A stretch of 64,000 nt of DNA from JADJNY01 sp046349615 (GTDB lineage Bacteria; Planctomycetota; UBA1135; GCA-002686595), in NCBI GenBank assembly GCA_046349615.1, contig JAXMBZ010000013.1, positions 1 to 64,000 of the forward strand, in the 5' to 3' direction. The notes beneath the pieces are model-generated. The model worked only from the letters and a program-made list of their open reading frames with translations. It had not been told where the DNA came from and did no database searches. Both the position numbers and the translations under genes were made by a program. Every line of letters starts with the position of its first letter. Position 1 is the stretch's first letter. This document shows positions 17,138 through 25,642 of this stretch, piece after piece.

Positions 17138-18142
17138 TCACGGCGCCGGTGGAGCGAGCTCTTCGCGCACGAGCCGCAAGAAGAAGTCCCAGTCGAACGC
17201 GGGCCCGGGGTCCTGCTTGTTCGCCTGCACGTGGTAGTGCCCGAGGATGCCGTGGAAGCGCTCCCATTCCGCGTCGGACAGCACCGCGTTCGTCACCTTG
17301 CCCTTCGCGTCGCGCGGCGCGTCGGGCTGGATGCGGGGGAGCGCGCGACACAGCGCCGCGGAGAGTTTCGCGAGGGACGCGTACTGTTCCGCGGTGAAGT
17401 CGTACTGGTGGTAGAGCGTCTTCTGGATCGTGCCGGAGACGAGCGCACTGCGCACGGGACGCCCGACGAACCCCTCGGTGCGCACGCCGCCGCCCTTCAA
17501 GCGCTCCGGGAGCCGCAGGTAGGTGCCCGCGTCGTCCTTCGCGTACCACTCGGCGAAGACGGGCGCGTCCTTCTTCTCGTACGCGCCCATGTTCGCGATC
17601 TCGACGCCGATCGAGCGCGGGTTCGACTTCGTCGCGTGCCACGCGGTGTCGGCGAGGTCCATCGTCTGGTAGATCGTGCCGTCGACGTCGAGCAGGAAGT
17701 GGACGCTGAGCCCGCGCTCGCGCAGCACGCGGTAGCACGTGCGCGACACGCCGCACACGTCGTAGTGGAGCACGAACTGGTCGACGACCGCCGCGAGCGA
17801 GATGCGATCGCGCGAGTTCGGCGCGACGACGACCTCGGCCATGCCGTCGCCGAGCTTCCGCGAGCGTCCGGGCTCGTACGCGAGGACCATCGGCGGCGCT
17901 TCGCCGGGCTTCAGGTCCTTCGCGGCCTTCGCGTCGGGCACGAGCTGATAGGCGTCGTAGCCCGGCGACTGCGTCCAGAGCACCACGGGCGCTCCGACGT
18001 GGATGCGCTCGCCGCACACGACGATCTCGTCGCCGACCTTCGGCGGAGCGGGCTCCTCGGGCGGGCTCGGCTTGGCGCGCGACGGTGCCACGCGGCACGC
18101 GGAGACGAGGGCGAGGAGCGCGAGGAGCAGGGTGAAGCGCAT
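17138..18142 (-). CDS. Lipoprotein N-acetylmuramoyl-L-alanine amidase (Amidase_2)
   Basis: A zinc amidase that cuts between MurNAc and L-alanine in peptidoglycan. The 334-residue protein starts with a signal peptide and lipobox VSAC (Cys16), so it is predicted to be a periplasm-facing lipoprotein. The Amidase_2 domain runs from about 110 to 330. Candidate zinc ligands are His126 in VLHYD, His302 or His304 in GHYHVQ and Asp311 in QDPGPAFDW. SVHFLLDVDGTIYQ and the WHA at 168-170 are also typical. The start at 18142 gives a clean signal peptide; the longer frame runs into the upstream 13-bp repeats. It fits with the recycling gene murQ. Confidence 0.92.
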   Translation of the reverse strand: MRFTLLLALLALVSACRVAPSRAKPSPPEEPAPPKVGDEIVVCGERIHVGAPVVLWTQSPGYDAYQLVPDAKAAKDLKPGEAPPMVLAYEPGRSRKLGDGMAEVVVAPNSRDRISLAAVVDQFVLHYDVCGVSRTCYRVLRERGLSVHFLLDVDGTIYQTMDLADTAWHATKSNPRSIGVEIANMGAYEKKDAPVFAEWYAKDDAGTYLRLPERLKGGGVRTEGFVGRPVRSALVSGTIQKTLYHQYDFTAEQYASLAKLSAALCRALPRIQPDAPRDAKGKVTNAVLSDAEWERFHGILGHYHVQANKQDPGPAFDWDFFLRLVREELAPPAP

Positions 18143-18171
18143 GCCGCGAGCATCCCGGCTCCCATCGCGCC

Positions 18172-18240
18172 GTGCAAGGGCGCGGTGCAAGGGCGCGGTG
18201 CAAGGGCGCGGTGCAAGGGCGCGGTGCAAGGGCGCGGTGC
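18172..18240. repeat. 13-bp tandem repeat in a divergent promoter region
   Basis: GTGCAAGGGCGCG is repeated five times exactly from 18172, with a partial sixth copy at 18237. It occupies the gap between the divergently transcribed amidase and M61-type peptidase, so copy number could alter promoter spacing or regulator binding. Promoter elements could not be assigned with confidence here. Confidence 0.95.
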
Positions 18241-18309
18241 ACGCGCGCGCCGCGCGGGACTCGCAACTTCCGCCAACGCGCCCCGCGCGGGTCGCGTAGT
18301 CCGGCGCCC

Positions 18310-20055
18310 ATGAGCTCGCTCTCCCCGCGCCGCGCGGTGCTCGCCGTCCCCTTCCTGCTCGCCCACCTCGCGTTCGCCGCGACGGCCGACGACCCGCCCG
18401 CGGACCTCGACTGCACGCTGCGCCCGGTGCTCGCGCCGGCGGCGCGGCTCGAGTTCGAGCTCGCCTTCGCGGGCGACGTCGACGGCGCGAGCGACCTCGC
18501 GCTCTCCACGGACTCCGGCGGCGTGCTCGGACTCGGGAGCTGGATCGAAGGCGTCACCGCGCGCGACGCGCAGGGGAAGGAGCTCGCGGTCGCGCACTCG
18601 GACGCGAACCGCTGGACCGTGACGCACGCACCGGGAGCGCGCGTCGTGCTCCGTTACTCGGTCGCGCCGAACGAACGCCGCATGGACCCCGATCCACGCG
18701 TGCACTACGCGCCGATCGTCGAGTTCGGTTCCGCGCGCGGCGGCGCCGCGTCCGCGGACTCCTCCCCCTTCGTGCACCTCCTCGGCGGGCTCGCGCTCCT
18801 CCTGCCCGAACACCTCGCGCACGGCGAGCGCACGTTGCGCTGGCGCTGGGACGCGCTCCCCGCGGGTTGGACCGCCGTCGGCGTGCGCGGCGTCGGAGCG
18901 GGCCCGTTCACCGTGCGCGACGACCTCGAGCACGCGCGCAACGCGCCGCTCGCGGCCGGAGCGATCGACGTCGCGACGCGCACGGTCCACGGCAAGCCCG
19001 TGTACGTCGCGCAGCGCCGCACGGGACTCGGCTTCGAGGTCGGCGCGCTCGCGGACCTCGCGGCGCGCATCGTCGAGCTCGAGCGCGGCTTCTTCGACGA
19101 CTGGGAGTACCCGGGCTACGTGATCACCGCCGTTCCCGTCGGGCGCGCGGACGGGCAGGGGAGCTCGATCGGCGGCACGGGCCTCACCGATTCGTTCGCG
19201 ATCTTCCTGCAGACCGGGACGACGCTCGCAGCGCCGGAGGCGGGGATGTCGATTCCAGCGTTGCTCGCGCACGAGATGTTCCACCACTGGAACGGCAACC
19301 GGTTCGCGTTCGAGGAGCCGCAGCAGACGAGCTTCTGGTTCAGCGAGGGCTTCACCGAGTGGTTCGCGCGCCTCCTGCTCCGGCGCGGCGGGTTCCTCGA
19401 CGACGCGGGCTGGCTCGCGGCCGTCAATCGTTCGCTCGAGGAGTACGCGTCGAACCCCGCGCGCACGAAGACCGCCGCGGAGCTCCGCGACGCGTTCTTC
19501 ACCGACCGCTCGATCGGCCAGCACGCCTACCGCCGCGGAGACGTGCTCGCGCTCCGGATCGACCAGGAACTTCGCCAGCGTTCGGCCGGAACGCAGAGCC
19601 TGGACGACTGGATGCGCGAGCTCGTCCTCCGCGGCACCCGCGGCGAGACGATCACGCCGGAGCGCTTCTTCGCGCTGCTCGCCGAACGCACGGACCGCGC
19701 GTTCGCGGACGCGATGCGCGCCGTGGCGATCGAAGGGGCCTCGATGACGTTCCCCGCGGACTTCGGCGCGCCGGAGTTCGCGCTCGAGACGCGCACGGCG
19801 CACGCGTACGAGCTCGGCTTCGACCTCGACGCGACGCTGCAGACGAAGAAGATCGCGGGTACGCGCGAAGGCTCCGCCGCGTGGAAGGCGGGGCTGCGCG
19901 ACGGACAGGAGCTCGCGGGGCTCTCCTACTACGGCGCGGACGCGAGCCGACCGGTCCAGGTCACGGTGCTCGAAGCGGGCGCGCGGAAGGACCTCGAGTG
20001 GATGCCGCACGGAGCGCCGATCGCGGTGCCGGCGCTCGTGCGGAGGGCGAAGTGA
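18310..20055 (+). CDS. M61-type (glycyl aminopeptidase-like) metallopeptidase
   Basis: A 581-residue exported gluzincin peptidase. It has an N-terminal signal peptide (about 1-23). A beta-rich domain with M61-like features is followed by the zinc motif HEMFHHWNG at about 321-329, with the third ligand Glu in WFSEGFTEWFA near 344-354. A helical domain and a C-terminal PDZ-like module (about 510-575, GTREGSAAWKAGLRDGQEL) follow. This order is that of the glycyl aminopeptidase family M61, which releases N-terminal Gly or Ala from peptides. The ATG at 18310 gives the signal peptide. The gene is divergent from the amidase across the 13-bp repeats. Confidence 0.9.
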   Translation: MSSLSPRRAVLAVPFLLAHLAFAATADDPPADLDCTLRPVLAPAARLEFELAFAGDVDGASDLALSTDSGGVLGLGSWIEGVTARDAQGKELAVAHSDANRWTVTHAPGARVVLRYSVAPNERRMDPDPRVHYAPIVEFGSARGGAASADSSPFVHLLGGLALLLPEHLAHGERTLRWRWDALPAGWTAVGVRGVGAGPFTVRDDLEHARNAPLAAGAIDVATRTVHGKPVYVAQRRTGLGFEVGALADLAARIVELERGFFDDWEYPGYVITAVPVGRADGQGSSIGGTGLTDSFAIFLQTGTTLAAPEAGMSIPALLAHEMFHHWNGNRFAFEEPQQTSFWFSEGFTEWFARLLLRRGGFLDDAGWLAAVNRSLEEYASNPARTKTAAELRDAFFTDRSIGQHAYRRGDVLALRIDQELRQRSAGTQSLDDWMRELVLRGTRGETITPERFFALLAERTDRAFADAMRAVAIEGASMTFPADFGAPEFALETRTAHAYELGFDLDATLQTKKIAGTREGSAAWKAGLRDGQELAGLSYYGADASRPVQVTVLEAGARKDLEWMPHGAPIAVPALVRRAK

Positions 20056-20058
20056 ACG

Positions 20059-20080
20059 CGCGGAGCGCACTCGCTCCGCG
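20059..20080. terminator. Hairpin between convergent genes
   Basis: CGCGGAGCG and its exact complement CGCTCCGCG form a 9-bp stem with a 4-nt loop. It lies just after the peptidase stop and 18 bp before the end of the convergent radical SAM gene. There is no strong U-tract. Confidence 0.5.
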
Positions 20081-20097
20081 AAGTCCTCGGAGCGCGT

Positions 20098-21639
20098 TCA
20101 GTCGACGTGCGCGACGACGCGCTCGTCCCCCATCTGCAGCTTCGTCGACATCCGCTGCACGACCTTCGCGCCGAGCGCGCCCGCGACGCGGATGAAGCCC
20201 TTCGTCGCCACACGCGAGGTGAAGTCGACGGGCGCCCACCGCGTCACCGCGCCGAGCCCGCGCGCCTGGTTGTAGAGCTGGTTCTGCTCCGTGACCATCC
20301 ACTCGGAGTACAGCATGTACATCGCGAGCAGCGGCTTCTTCATCCAGCGCTTGTGGACCGTCTTGCGCGCGAGCGGCATCAGATGCGGATAGCGCACGAG
20401 CACCGGGAACCACTTGTGCAGGTTCTCGATCGCCTGCTTGTCGGGGATGTCCATGCTCGCCTCGCGGTTGAACTGCGAGGGGAACTGGTCGAGCTCCGCG
20501 ACGGCGATGCCCATGTTCTTCGTGATGTCGTTGAGCTCGAACTCGGGGTACGGCTGCACGATCGAGCACAGCGGGTGGTCGACCTTGCACTCGATGTTGA
20601 GCTTGACCGTTTCGAAGTCGTCCTCGAGCGTCCCGCCCGGACCGCCGAGCATGTTCAGCGATCCGAGGCGGATGCCGTACTTCTTGATCCAGGCGGCGGC
20701 GTCGACGAGCTCCTTGCGCTCCGTGTTCTTCTTGAACACCTGGTTGCGCACGTAGTCGTTCGCGGCCTCGAACGCGATGCGCGCGTACACGCAGCCCGCG
20801 TCCTTGAGCTGGCGGATGTGCTCTTCCTTCGTCAGGTTCGCCATCAAGATGACGTCGAACGGAAGCCCGACCTCGCGCGGCCAGCGCTCGCAGAACTCGG
20901 CGAGCCAGTCCGACTTGATGTTGAAGATGTCGTCGAGGAAGTGGACGAACTCGAGCGGGTACTCCGCGCGCATGCGCTGCACTTCCTCGATGACGTGGCT
21001 CACCGAGCGCTTGCGGACGTACTCGCTGTTCTTCGCGCCGTAGATCTTGTTCTTCCACGCGTGGTGGAAGCAGAACGTGCAGAGCATCGGGCAGCCGCGC
21101 TGCGTCACGACGACCTTGCGGGGGCTGTTCCGGTAGAGCGGCTGCGCGTCGTAGATCACCGAGCGGTCGGGGAACCCGAGGCTGTCGAGGTTGCGCACGA
21201 GCGGGCGCAGCGGGTTCTTGTGCACCGTTCCGTCCGCGTCGGCCCACGCGAGGTTCCGCACCTCGCGCCAGTCCTTCTTCGCGGCGAGCGTGTCGAGCAG
21301 CTCGACGATCGCCTCCTCGCCCTCGCCGATGCACAGCGCGTCGACGCCCTTCTCCTTCGCGCTGTCGGGCACGAACGTGACGTGCGGCCCCCCCATCAAC
21401 GAGAAGAAGTCGAACTTCGACTTCAAGAAGCGGTTCACGTCGAAGATCGGGCGGTGGTTGCCCGTCATCAGCGACCACGTGATGACGTCGGGCTGGTACT
21501 CGCGGATCTTCTGCAGCCACCGCACGTCGGGCAGGCAGATCGCCCGCATCTCGTGCCCCGCGTCCTTCACGGCGCGCGAGAGGTACATGGGGCCGAGCAT
21601 TTCCTGCGGGAGCGTGCGCGTGATGTGGAGGACTTTCAT
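20098..21639 (-). CDS. B12-binding domain radical SAM protein
   Basis: A 513-residue cobalamin-binding radical SAM enzyme. An N-terminal Rossmann-like B12 domain (about 1-130, with MGGPHVTFVP near 82-91) is followed by the 4Fe-4S site RGCPMLCTFC, with Cys183, Cys187 and Cys190. A TIM-barrel core contains HFLDDIFNI and NMLGGPGGT. A C-terminal extension follows. Members act as methyltransferases or ring-forming enzymes on lipids, hopanoids, antibiotics or chlorophylls; sequence alone does not reveal the substrate. The ATG at 21639 begins the typical MKVLHITR strand. The gene is monocistronic, upstream of and in the same direction as nothing closely spaced, with a TAGCGT element 41 nt before the start. 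Confidence 0.88.
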   Translation of the reverse strand: MKVLHITRTLPQEMLGPMYLSRAVKDAGHEMRAICLPDVRWLQKIREYQPDVITWSLMTGNHRPIFDVNRFLKSKFDFFSLMGGPHVTFVPDSAKEKGVDALCIGEGEEAIVELLDTLAAKKDWREVRNLAWADADGTVHKNPLRPLVRNLDSLGFPDRSVIYDAQPLYRNSPRKVVVTQRGCPMLCTFCFHHAWKNKIYGAKNSEYVRKRSVSHVIEEVQRMRAEYPLEFVHFLDDIFNIKSDWLAEFCERWPREVGLPFDVILMANLTKEEHIRQLKDAGCVYARIAFEAANDYVRNQVFKKNTERKELVDAAAWIKKYGIRLGSLNMLGGPGGTLEDDFETVKLNIECKVDHPLCSIVQPYPEFELNDITKNMGIAVAELDQFPSQFNREASMDIPDKQAIENLHKWFPVLVRYPHLMPLARKTVHKRWMKKPLLAMYMLYSEWMVTEQNQLYNQARGLGAVTRWAPVDFTSRVATKGFIRVAGALGAKVVQRMSTKLQMGDERVVAHVD

Positions 21640-21680
21640 GGCATGTGCGCGAGACGGAGCGCGAGCGAGGTGTCGACTCA

Positions 21681-21686
21681 ACGCTA
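21681..21686 (-). promoter_or_regulatory. Putative -10 element of the radical SAM gene
   Basis: TAGCGT in the context GGGTAGCGTTG on the minus strand, 41 nt before the ATG. The same hexamer lies upstream of tatD. Confidence 0.35.
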
Positions 21687-21853
21687 CCCGCGCGTGGAGT
21701 TCCACGCCGCGCGCGCCGTGCAGCGTGCCGACGCGCGCCCGCAATCGCTACGGGGAGACGCGCGCGCATGCGGAGGAGTGCGCAGTCGCGACGCACGAAG
21801 CGCGCGAACGTGTGCGCAGCGCGCTACGAACGAGAGCCCGCTCGCCGCGCGAG

Positions 21854-22255
21854 TCAGTTCCCGCGCCCGACGTTCGCGAAACCGCGCGCCTCGAGCCACG
21901 CCGCGACGCGCTCGACCTGCTCGCCCTGCACGACGAGCGTGCTCGACTCGCTGCGCGCGCCCGCGCCGAGCGCGCGCGCGAGTTCCTTCGCGTACGTCTC
22001 GAGCGGATGACCGGAGAGTCCCGGGCCCTCCGCGATCGTCACGGCCTTTCCGCCGTGGCCCTTCTTCTCGCGCCGCACGGTGACGCGGCCGGGGTAGCGC
22101 TTCGCGGGCTTCGACGTGGAGGCCGCGTTCGCCGGTGCCTCCTTCGCCGCGTCGTCGATCGGTCCCGGCGGCAGGTCCTTCGCGAGCTCGCGCAGCTTCG
22201 CGAACGGGTTGTTCCTCGGCGGCGGCCCCGGCGTCTTCTCCTCGCGCGCGCTCAC
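21854..22255 (-). CDS. SUI1/YciH-family translation factor-like protein
   Basis: This 133-residue protein has a disordered, proline/alanine-rich N-terminus (1-50) and a SUI1 domain (about 55-130). The domain shows VTVRREKKGHGGKAVTIAEG, then a helix and STLVVQGEQVERVAAWLEARGF. The family is the bacterial relative of eukaryotic eIF1, which monitors start-codon selection; in bacteria the role is poorly defined. It starts with GTG at 22255, overlapping the arsS TGA (GTGA), and has GGAGG about 10 nt upstream. It is therefore translationally coupled to the arsenosugar genes. Whether this linkage is functional is unknown. Confidence 0.88.
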   Translation of the reverse strand: MSAREEKTPGPPPRNNPFAKLRELAKDLPPGPIDDAAKEAPANAASTSKPAKRYPGRVTVRREKKGHGGKAVTIAEGPGLSGHPLETYAKELARALGAGARSESSTLVVQGEQVERVAAWLEARGFANVGRGN

Positions 22256-23316
22256 GCGAGTTCGCCTCCGCACGAGCTGCCCGCGCCGGCCGTGCAGCCG
22301 AAACAGTGGCGCGCCGTCACGATGCGCCGCGCCTCGAGCTTCCCGAGGTCGAACTCGCGGAGGTGCGTGGGCGCGCCGAAGCCGCACTCGAGTTCGAGCA
22401 TCTGGTTGAAGTCGCAGTCGTGGAGGCGCCCGTCCCATCCGACCGAAAGCGTCGTGCGGCACATCACGTTCTCCGCCGCGACCGGGTTGAACGCGTTCAC
22501 GAGCTTCTCGAGGTATTCCGCGAGGTTCCCGCTCTGCTCGAGCCACTCGAGGTAGCGCGCGATCGGCATGTTCGTGATCGTGTGCAGCGTGTCGAACTCG
22601 ATCCCGTGGAGGCGGCGCAGCTCGCGCTTCCACTCGACCTCGAGCGCCGCTTGGCTCGTCGACGGCAGGAACGCGCCGACGGGGTTCGTCACGAGCACGA
22701 GCTTCAGGCCGCTCCCCTTCCCGTACCCGACGGCGTTCAACCGCTTCAGGCCGGCGATCGAGCGCTCGAACACGCCGCTCCCGCGCTGCTTGTCCGTGTT
22801 CAACGCGCGGTAGTGCGGGAGCGAGCACACGACCTCCACCTGGTGCTCCGCGAGGAAGCGCGGGAGGTGCTCGAAGCGCTTGCTCTCGAGCACGGTCAGG
22901 TTGCAGCGGTCCATCACGTGCCGGCCGAGCGCGCGCGCGCCGGTCACGAGGAGCTCGAAGTTCTCGTTGAGCTCCGGCGCGCCGCCGGTGATGTCGACGA
23001 TCGGGATCGACGTCCGCGCGAGCACGTCGAGGCAGAGTTGCGCCGTCGCGCGCGACATCGACTCCGTGCGCGTCGGGCCCGCGTCGACGTGGCAGTGCGC
23101 GCACGTCTGGTTGCAGACCTTGCCGACGTTGACCTGGAAGACCTGGATCCCGCGCGCGCGGAGCGGGTGGAGCCCGGCCTCGGCGATCCGCGCGTCGAAC
23201 TCGCCGCGCGCGAGCGGGACGTCCGCGACGCGCGCGAGCTGTTCGCGCGCCGACGCGAGCGGAGAGCGGCGCTCCTCGAGCGTCGGGAGCACGCGGAGAT
23301 CGGACGGGACGCTCAT
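22252..23316 (-). CDS. arsS: Arsenosugar biosynthesis radical SAM protein ArsS
   Basis: ArsS is a radical SAM enzyme implicated in transferring the 5'-deoxyadenosyl group to dimethylarsenite on the way to arsenosugars. The 354-residue protein carries the cluster motif CNQTCAHC (Cys68, Cys72, Cys75) within VNVGKVCNQTCAHCHVDAGP, which is characteristic of the family. DITGGAPELN follows near 107-117, and a C-terminal Cys-rich tail (HCFGCTAGAGSSCGG) probably binds an auxiliary cluster. The CMD-like gene ends 19 bp upstream and the SUI1 gene overlaps its stop, so three genes form one operon. No arsM methyltransferase lies in the window. Confidence 0.92.
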   Translation of the reverse strand: MSVPSDLRVLPTLEERRSPLASAREQLARVADVPLARGEFDARIAEAGLHPLRARGIQVFQVNVGKVCNQTCAHCHVDAGPTRTESMSRATAQLCLDVLARTSIPIVDITGGAPELNENFELLVTGARALGRHVMDRCNLTVLESKRFEHLPRFLAEHQVEVVCSLPHYRALNTDKQRGSGVFERSIAGLKRLNAVGYGKGSGLKLVLVTNPVGAFLPSTSQAALEVEWKRELRRLHGIEFDTLHTITNMPIARYLEWLEQSGNLAEYLEKLVNAFNPVAAENVMCRTTLSVGWDGRLHDCDFNQMLELECGFGAPTHLREFDLGKLEARRIVTARHCFGCTAGAGSSCGGELA

Positions 23317-23335
23317 CGCGCGGCGCGGGAGCGGC

Positions 23336-23674
23336 TCACATCCCGACTTGGTCGGCGGCCTTGCGCATCTGCACGCCGTGCACGAGCGCGGCGCCGCCCT
23401 TGATCGCGGCCGAGACGTGGACGGCCTCGGTGAGCTGCTCGACGTCGCAGCCCTTCGAGAGCGCGTCCTGCGTGTACGCGTCGATGCAGTACGGGCACTG
23501 CACCGCGTGCGCGACGCCGAGCGCGATCAGCGACTTCTCGCGCGCCGTAAGCGCGCCCTCGGCGAACACGGCGCCGTACCAATCGAAGAACTTCTTCGCG
23601 AGCTCGGGCGCGTGCTGGCCGATCTCCGGGAAACGGCCGAGGTCGTGGCGGTGGTAGTAGTGGGCGTCGGTCAT
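23336..23674 (-). CDS. Arsenosugar-associated carboxymuconolactone decarboxylase-like protein
   Basis: A 112-residue AhpD/CMD-fold protein. It has the redox-type pair CPYC at 60-63 in AVQCPYCIDAYTQDALSKG, after a helix TAREKSLIALGVAHA. The histidine that follows the CxxC pair in AhpD-type proteins is replaced by tyrosine (Tyr67). Short CMD-like proteins of this type are found beside arsS and are described as peroxidase-like. The start at 23674 gives MTDAHYYHRHDLGRFPE, the expected N-terminus. It is first in the arsS-SUI1 operon and divergent from the YifB gene. Confidence 0.85.
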   Translation of the reverse strand: MTDAHYYHRHDLGRFPEIGQHAPELAKKFFDWYGAVFAEGALTAREKSLIALGVAHAVQCPYCIDAYTQDALSKGCDVEQLTEAVHVSAAIKGGAALVHGVQMRKAADQVGM

Positions 23675-23940
23675 GGGATTCCTCGCCGCGCAGGATCGCC
23701 GGTGGAACGCTCCACCGCAAGCACACCGAGCCCGTTCGGAGTCCACCCCCGACCGCCGCGCGCGACGTCCAGACCGACGACGCGACCGTTCCGCGCACCA
23801 CGAGTTCGACGCACGCGGTTCACGGCCTCGAGCCGGGACGGAGCGTGGACGAAACGCGCGTTTCCCCGCTCTCGCCGACGGCGCGCGCGGAATCCTCGAG
23901 AAAGTCGCGAACCGCCCGCCCGGGCGGCGTCGGAGCTCGC

Positions 23941-25464
23941 GTGAAGACCGTGCGAACCCTCGGCGCGAGCCTCGCAGGCACGAACGCGACGCTCGTCACC
24001 ATCGAAGCGCGCTTCGAGCCGCGCGACCGCTCGCGGACGGAGATCCTGCTCACCGGGCTGCCCGATGTCGTGCTGCGCGAATCGCGCGGACGGCTCGAGT
24101 CGGCGCTCGAGGAGAACGGGCTCGCGATCGGCTCGGGCCGTTTGTTCCTGAACCTCGTGCCTGCGGCGTTGCGGAAGTCGGGCGAGATCCTCGACCTCCC
24201 GCTCGCGCTCGCGAGCGCCGCGGCGTGCGGCTACGTCGAGCCGAAGCTCCTGCGCGGCGCGCTCTTCCTCGGCGAGCTCGGCATCGACGGCCGGCTGCAC
24301 GCGGTGCCCGGCGGGCTCGCGGCGGCGCTCGTCGCGAAGGAGCGCGGCGTGCACCGCGTGTTCGCCCCGCCCGCGACCGCCGCGGAGGCCGCGTGCATCG
24401 CCGAGCTCGAGGTCTTCGCGCCGCGGCACCTCGCGCAGGTGATCGGGCACCTCGCCGGCGGCGGACCGCCGCTCGCGCGCGTCGCGCCGGGCGCCGACGA
24501 GTCCTCCACGCGCGACGCCGAGCCCGCGCCGCCGCTCGACGACGTGCGCGGCCAACTCGAGGCCAAGGAAGCGCTCGCGATCGCCGCCGCGGGCGGACAC
24601 GGGCTCCTCTTCGTCGGGCCGCCGGGCACGGGCAAGACGATGCTCGCGCGACGCCTCGTGCGCCTGCTCCCGCCGCCCGCGCTCGACGAACGGCTCGAGA
24701 TCACGCGCGCGCTCTCCGCGGCGGGACGCTGGCCGGGCGGGCTCGCGCGCACGCGGCCGTTCCGCGCACCGCACCACACCGTGAGCTACGCGGGCCTCGT
24801 CGGCGGCGGCGCGAACGTGCTGCCGGGCGAGATCACGCTCGCGCACCGCGGCGTGCTCTTCCTCGACGAGCTGCCGGAGTTCCGCCGCGAGGTGCTCGAA
24901 GCGCTGCGCCAGCCGATCGAGAGCGGCCGCGTGTCGATCGCGCGCGCGGCGCGCCGCGTCGAGCTGCCCGCGCAGTTCCAGCTCGTCGCGGCGATGAACC
25001 CGTGCCCGTGCGGATACCGCGGCCACCCGCGCATCGCGTGCACGTGCCCGCCGAGCGCCGTCGAACGCTACCGCCGCCGCATCAGCGGACCGCTGCTCGA
25101 CCGCATCGACCTGCACGTCGAGCTCCCTGCGCCCGCGATCGAGGAGCTCGCGACGCCGCCGACGGAGCGCGAGAGCGAGCGCGTGCTCGTCGAGCGCGTC
25201 GCGCGCGCGAGAGAACGCGCCGCCGAGCGCAACGCCGGACGTCCGAACGCGGCGCTCGACGCGGAGGAGCTCGATCGCGCCGCGCCGCTCGAGGCGCCGG
25301 TCCGCGCGCTGCTCGAGGCCGCCGCGAAGAAGCGCGGGCTCTCCGCGCGCGGCGTGCAGTCGCTGCGGCGCGTCGCGCGCACGATCGCGGACCTCGCGGA
25401 GGCCGAGCGACCCGCGCTCGAGCACTACGCGCAGGCGCTGGCGCTGCGCGCGAGCCGGGCCTGA
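23941..25464 (+). CDS. YifB/ComM family Mg-chelatase-like AAA+ ATPase
   Basis: A 507-residue protein of the ComM/YifB family. ComM is a hexameric branch-migration helicase that helps integrate imported DNA during natural transformation, which fits with comEC in the same window. The N-terminal domain (about 1-165) has a ChlI/Lon-type fold with GLPDVVLRESRGRLESAL. The AAA+ core has Walker A GPPGTGKT near 226-233, a Walker B LFLDELPEF near 307 and the zinc-like cysteine region MNPCPCGY...CTCPP near 350-375. A C-terminal Mg-chelatase helical domain ends the protein. I chose GTG at 23941 because it gives the usual N-terminus and has GGAG just upstream; an ATG at 23845 is in frame but gives an atypical leader. 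Confidence 0.92.
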   Translation: MKTVRTLGASLAGTNATLVTIEARFEPRDRSRTEILLTGLPDVVLRESRGRLESALEENGLAIGSGRLFLNLVPAALRKSGEILDLPLALASAAACGYVEPKLLRGALFLGELGIDGRLHAVPGGLAAALVAKERGVHRVFAPPATAAEAACIAELEVFAPRHLAQVIGHLAGGGPPLARVAPGADESSTRDAEPAPPLDDVRGQLEAKEALAIAAAGGHGLLFVGPPGTGKTMLARRLVRLLPPPALDERLEITRALSAAGRWPGGLARTRPFRAPHHTVSYAGLVGGGANVLPGEITLAHRGVLFLDELPEFRREVLEALRQPIESGRVSIARAARRVELPAQFQLVAAMNPCPCGYRGHPRIACTCPPSAVERYRRRISGPLLDRIDLHVELPAPAIEELATPPTERESERVLVERVARARERAAERNAGRPNAALDAEELDRAAPLEAPVRALLEAAAKKRGLSARGVQSLRRVARTIADLAEAERPALEHYAQALALRASRA

Positions 25465-25642
25465 CCCGTCGCACGGCGCCCCGCTCGTTCCGCGGCCGGG
25501 GGCGCACGTCGGGCGCGGCCTCCGAGCCACCGTCGCGCGCCATCGTGGCGGGACGCGCGGCGCAAGCGGGAGCCGGCCGAAGGCGCTCGAGCTTGCTCCG
25601 CTCCGTCCCCAGGAGCAGACTGCCGGCCGAAGGAGCACCGCC

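Noticed and set aside
23845..23940. ATG at 23845 as the YifB start
   Set aside because: The extra 32 residues are unlike YifB N-termini, while GTG at 23941 has GGAG upstream and gives the standard length.
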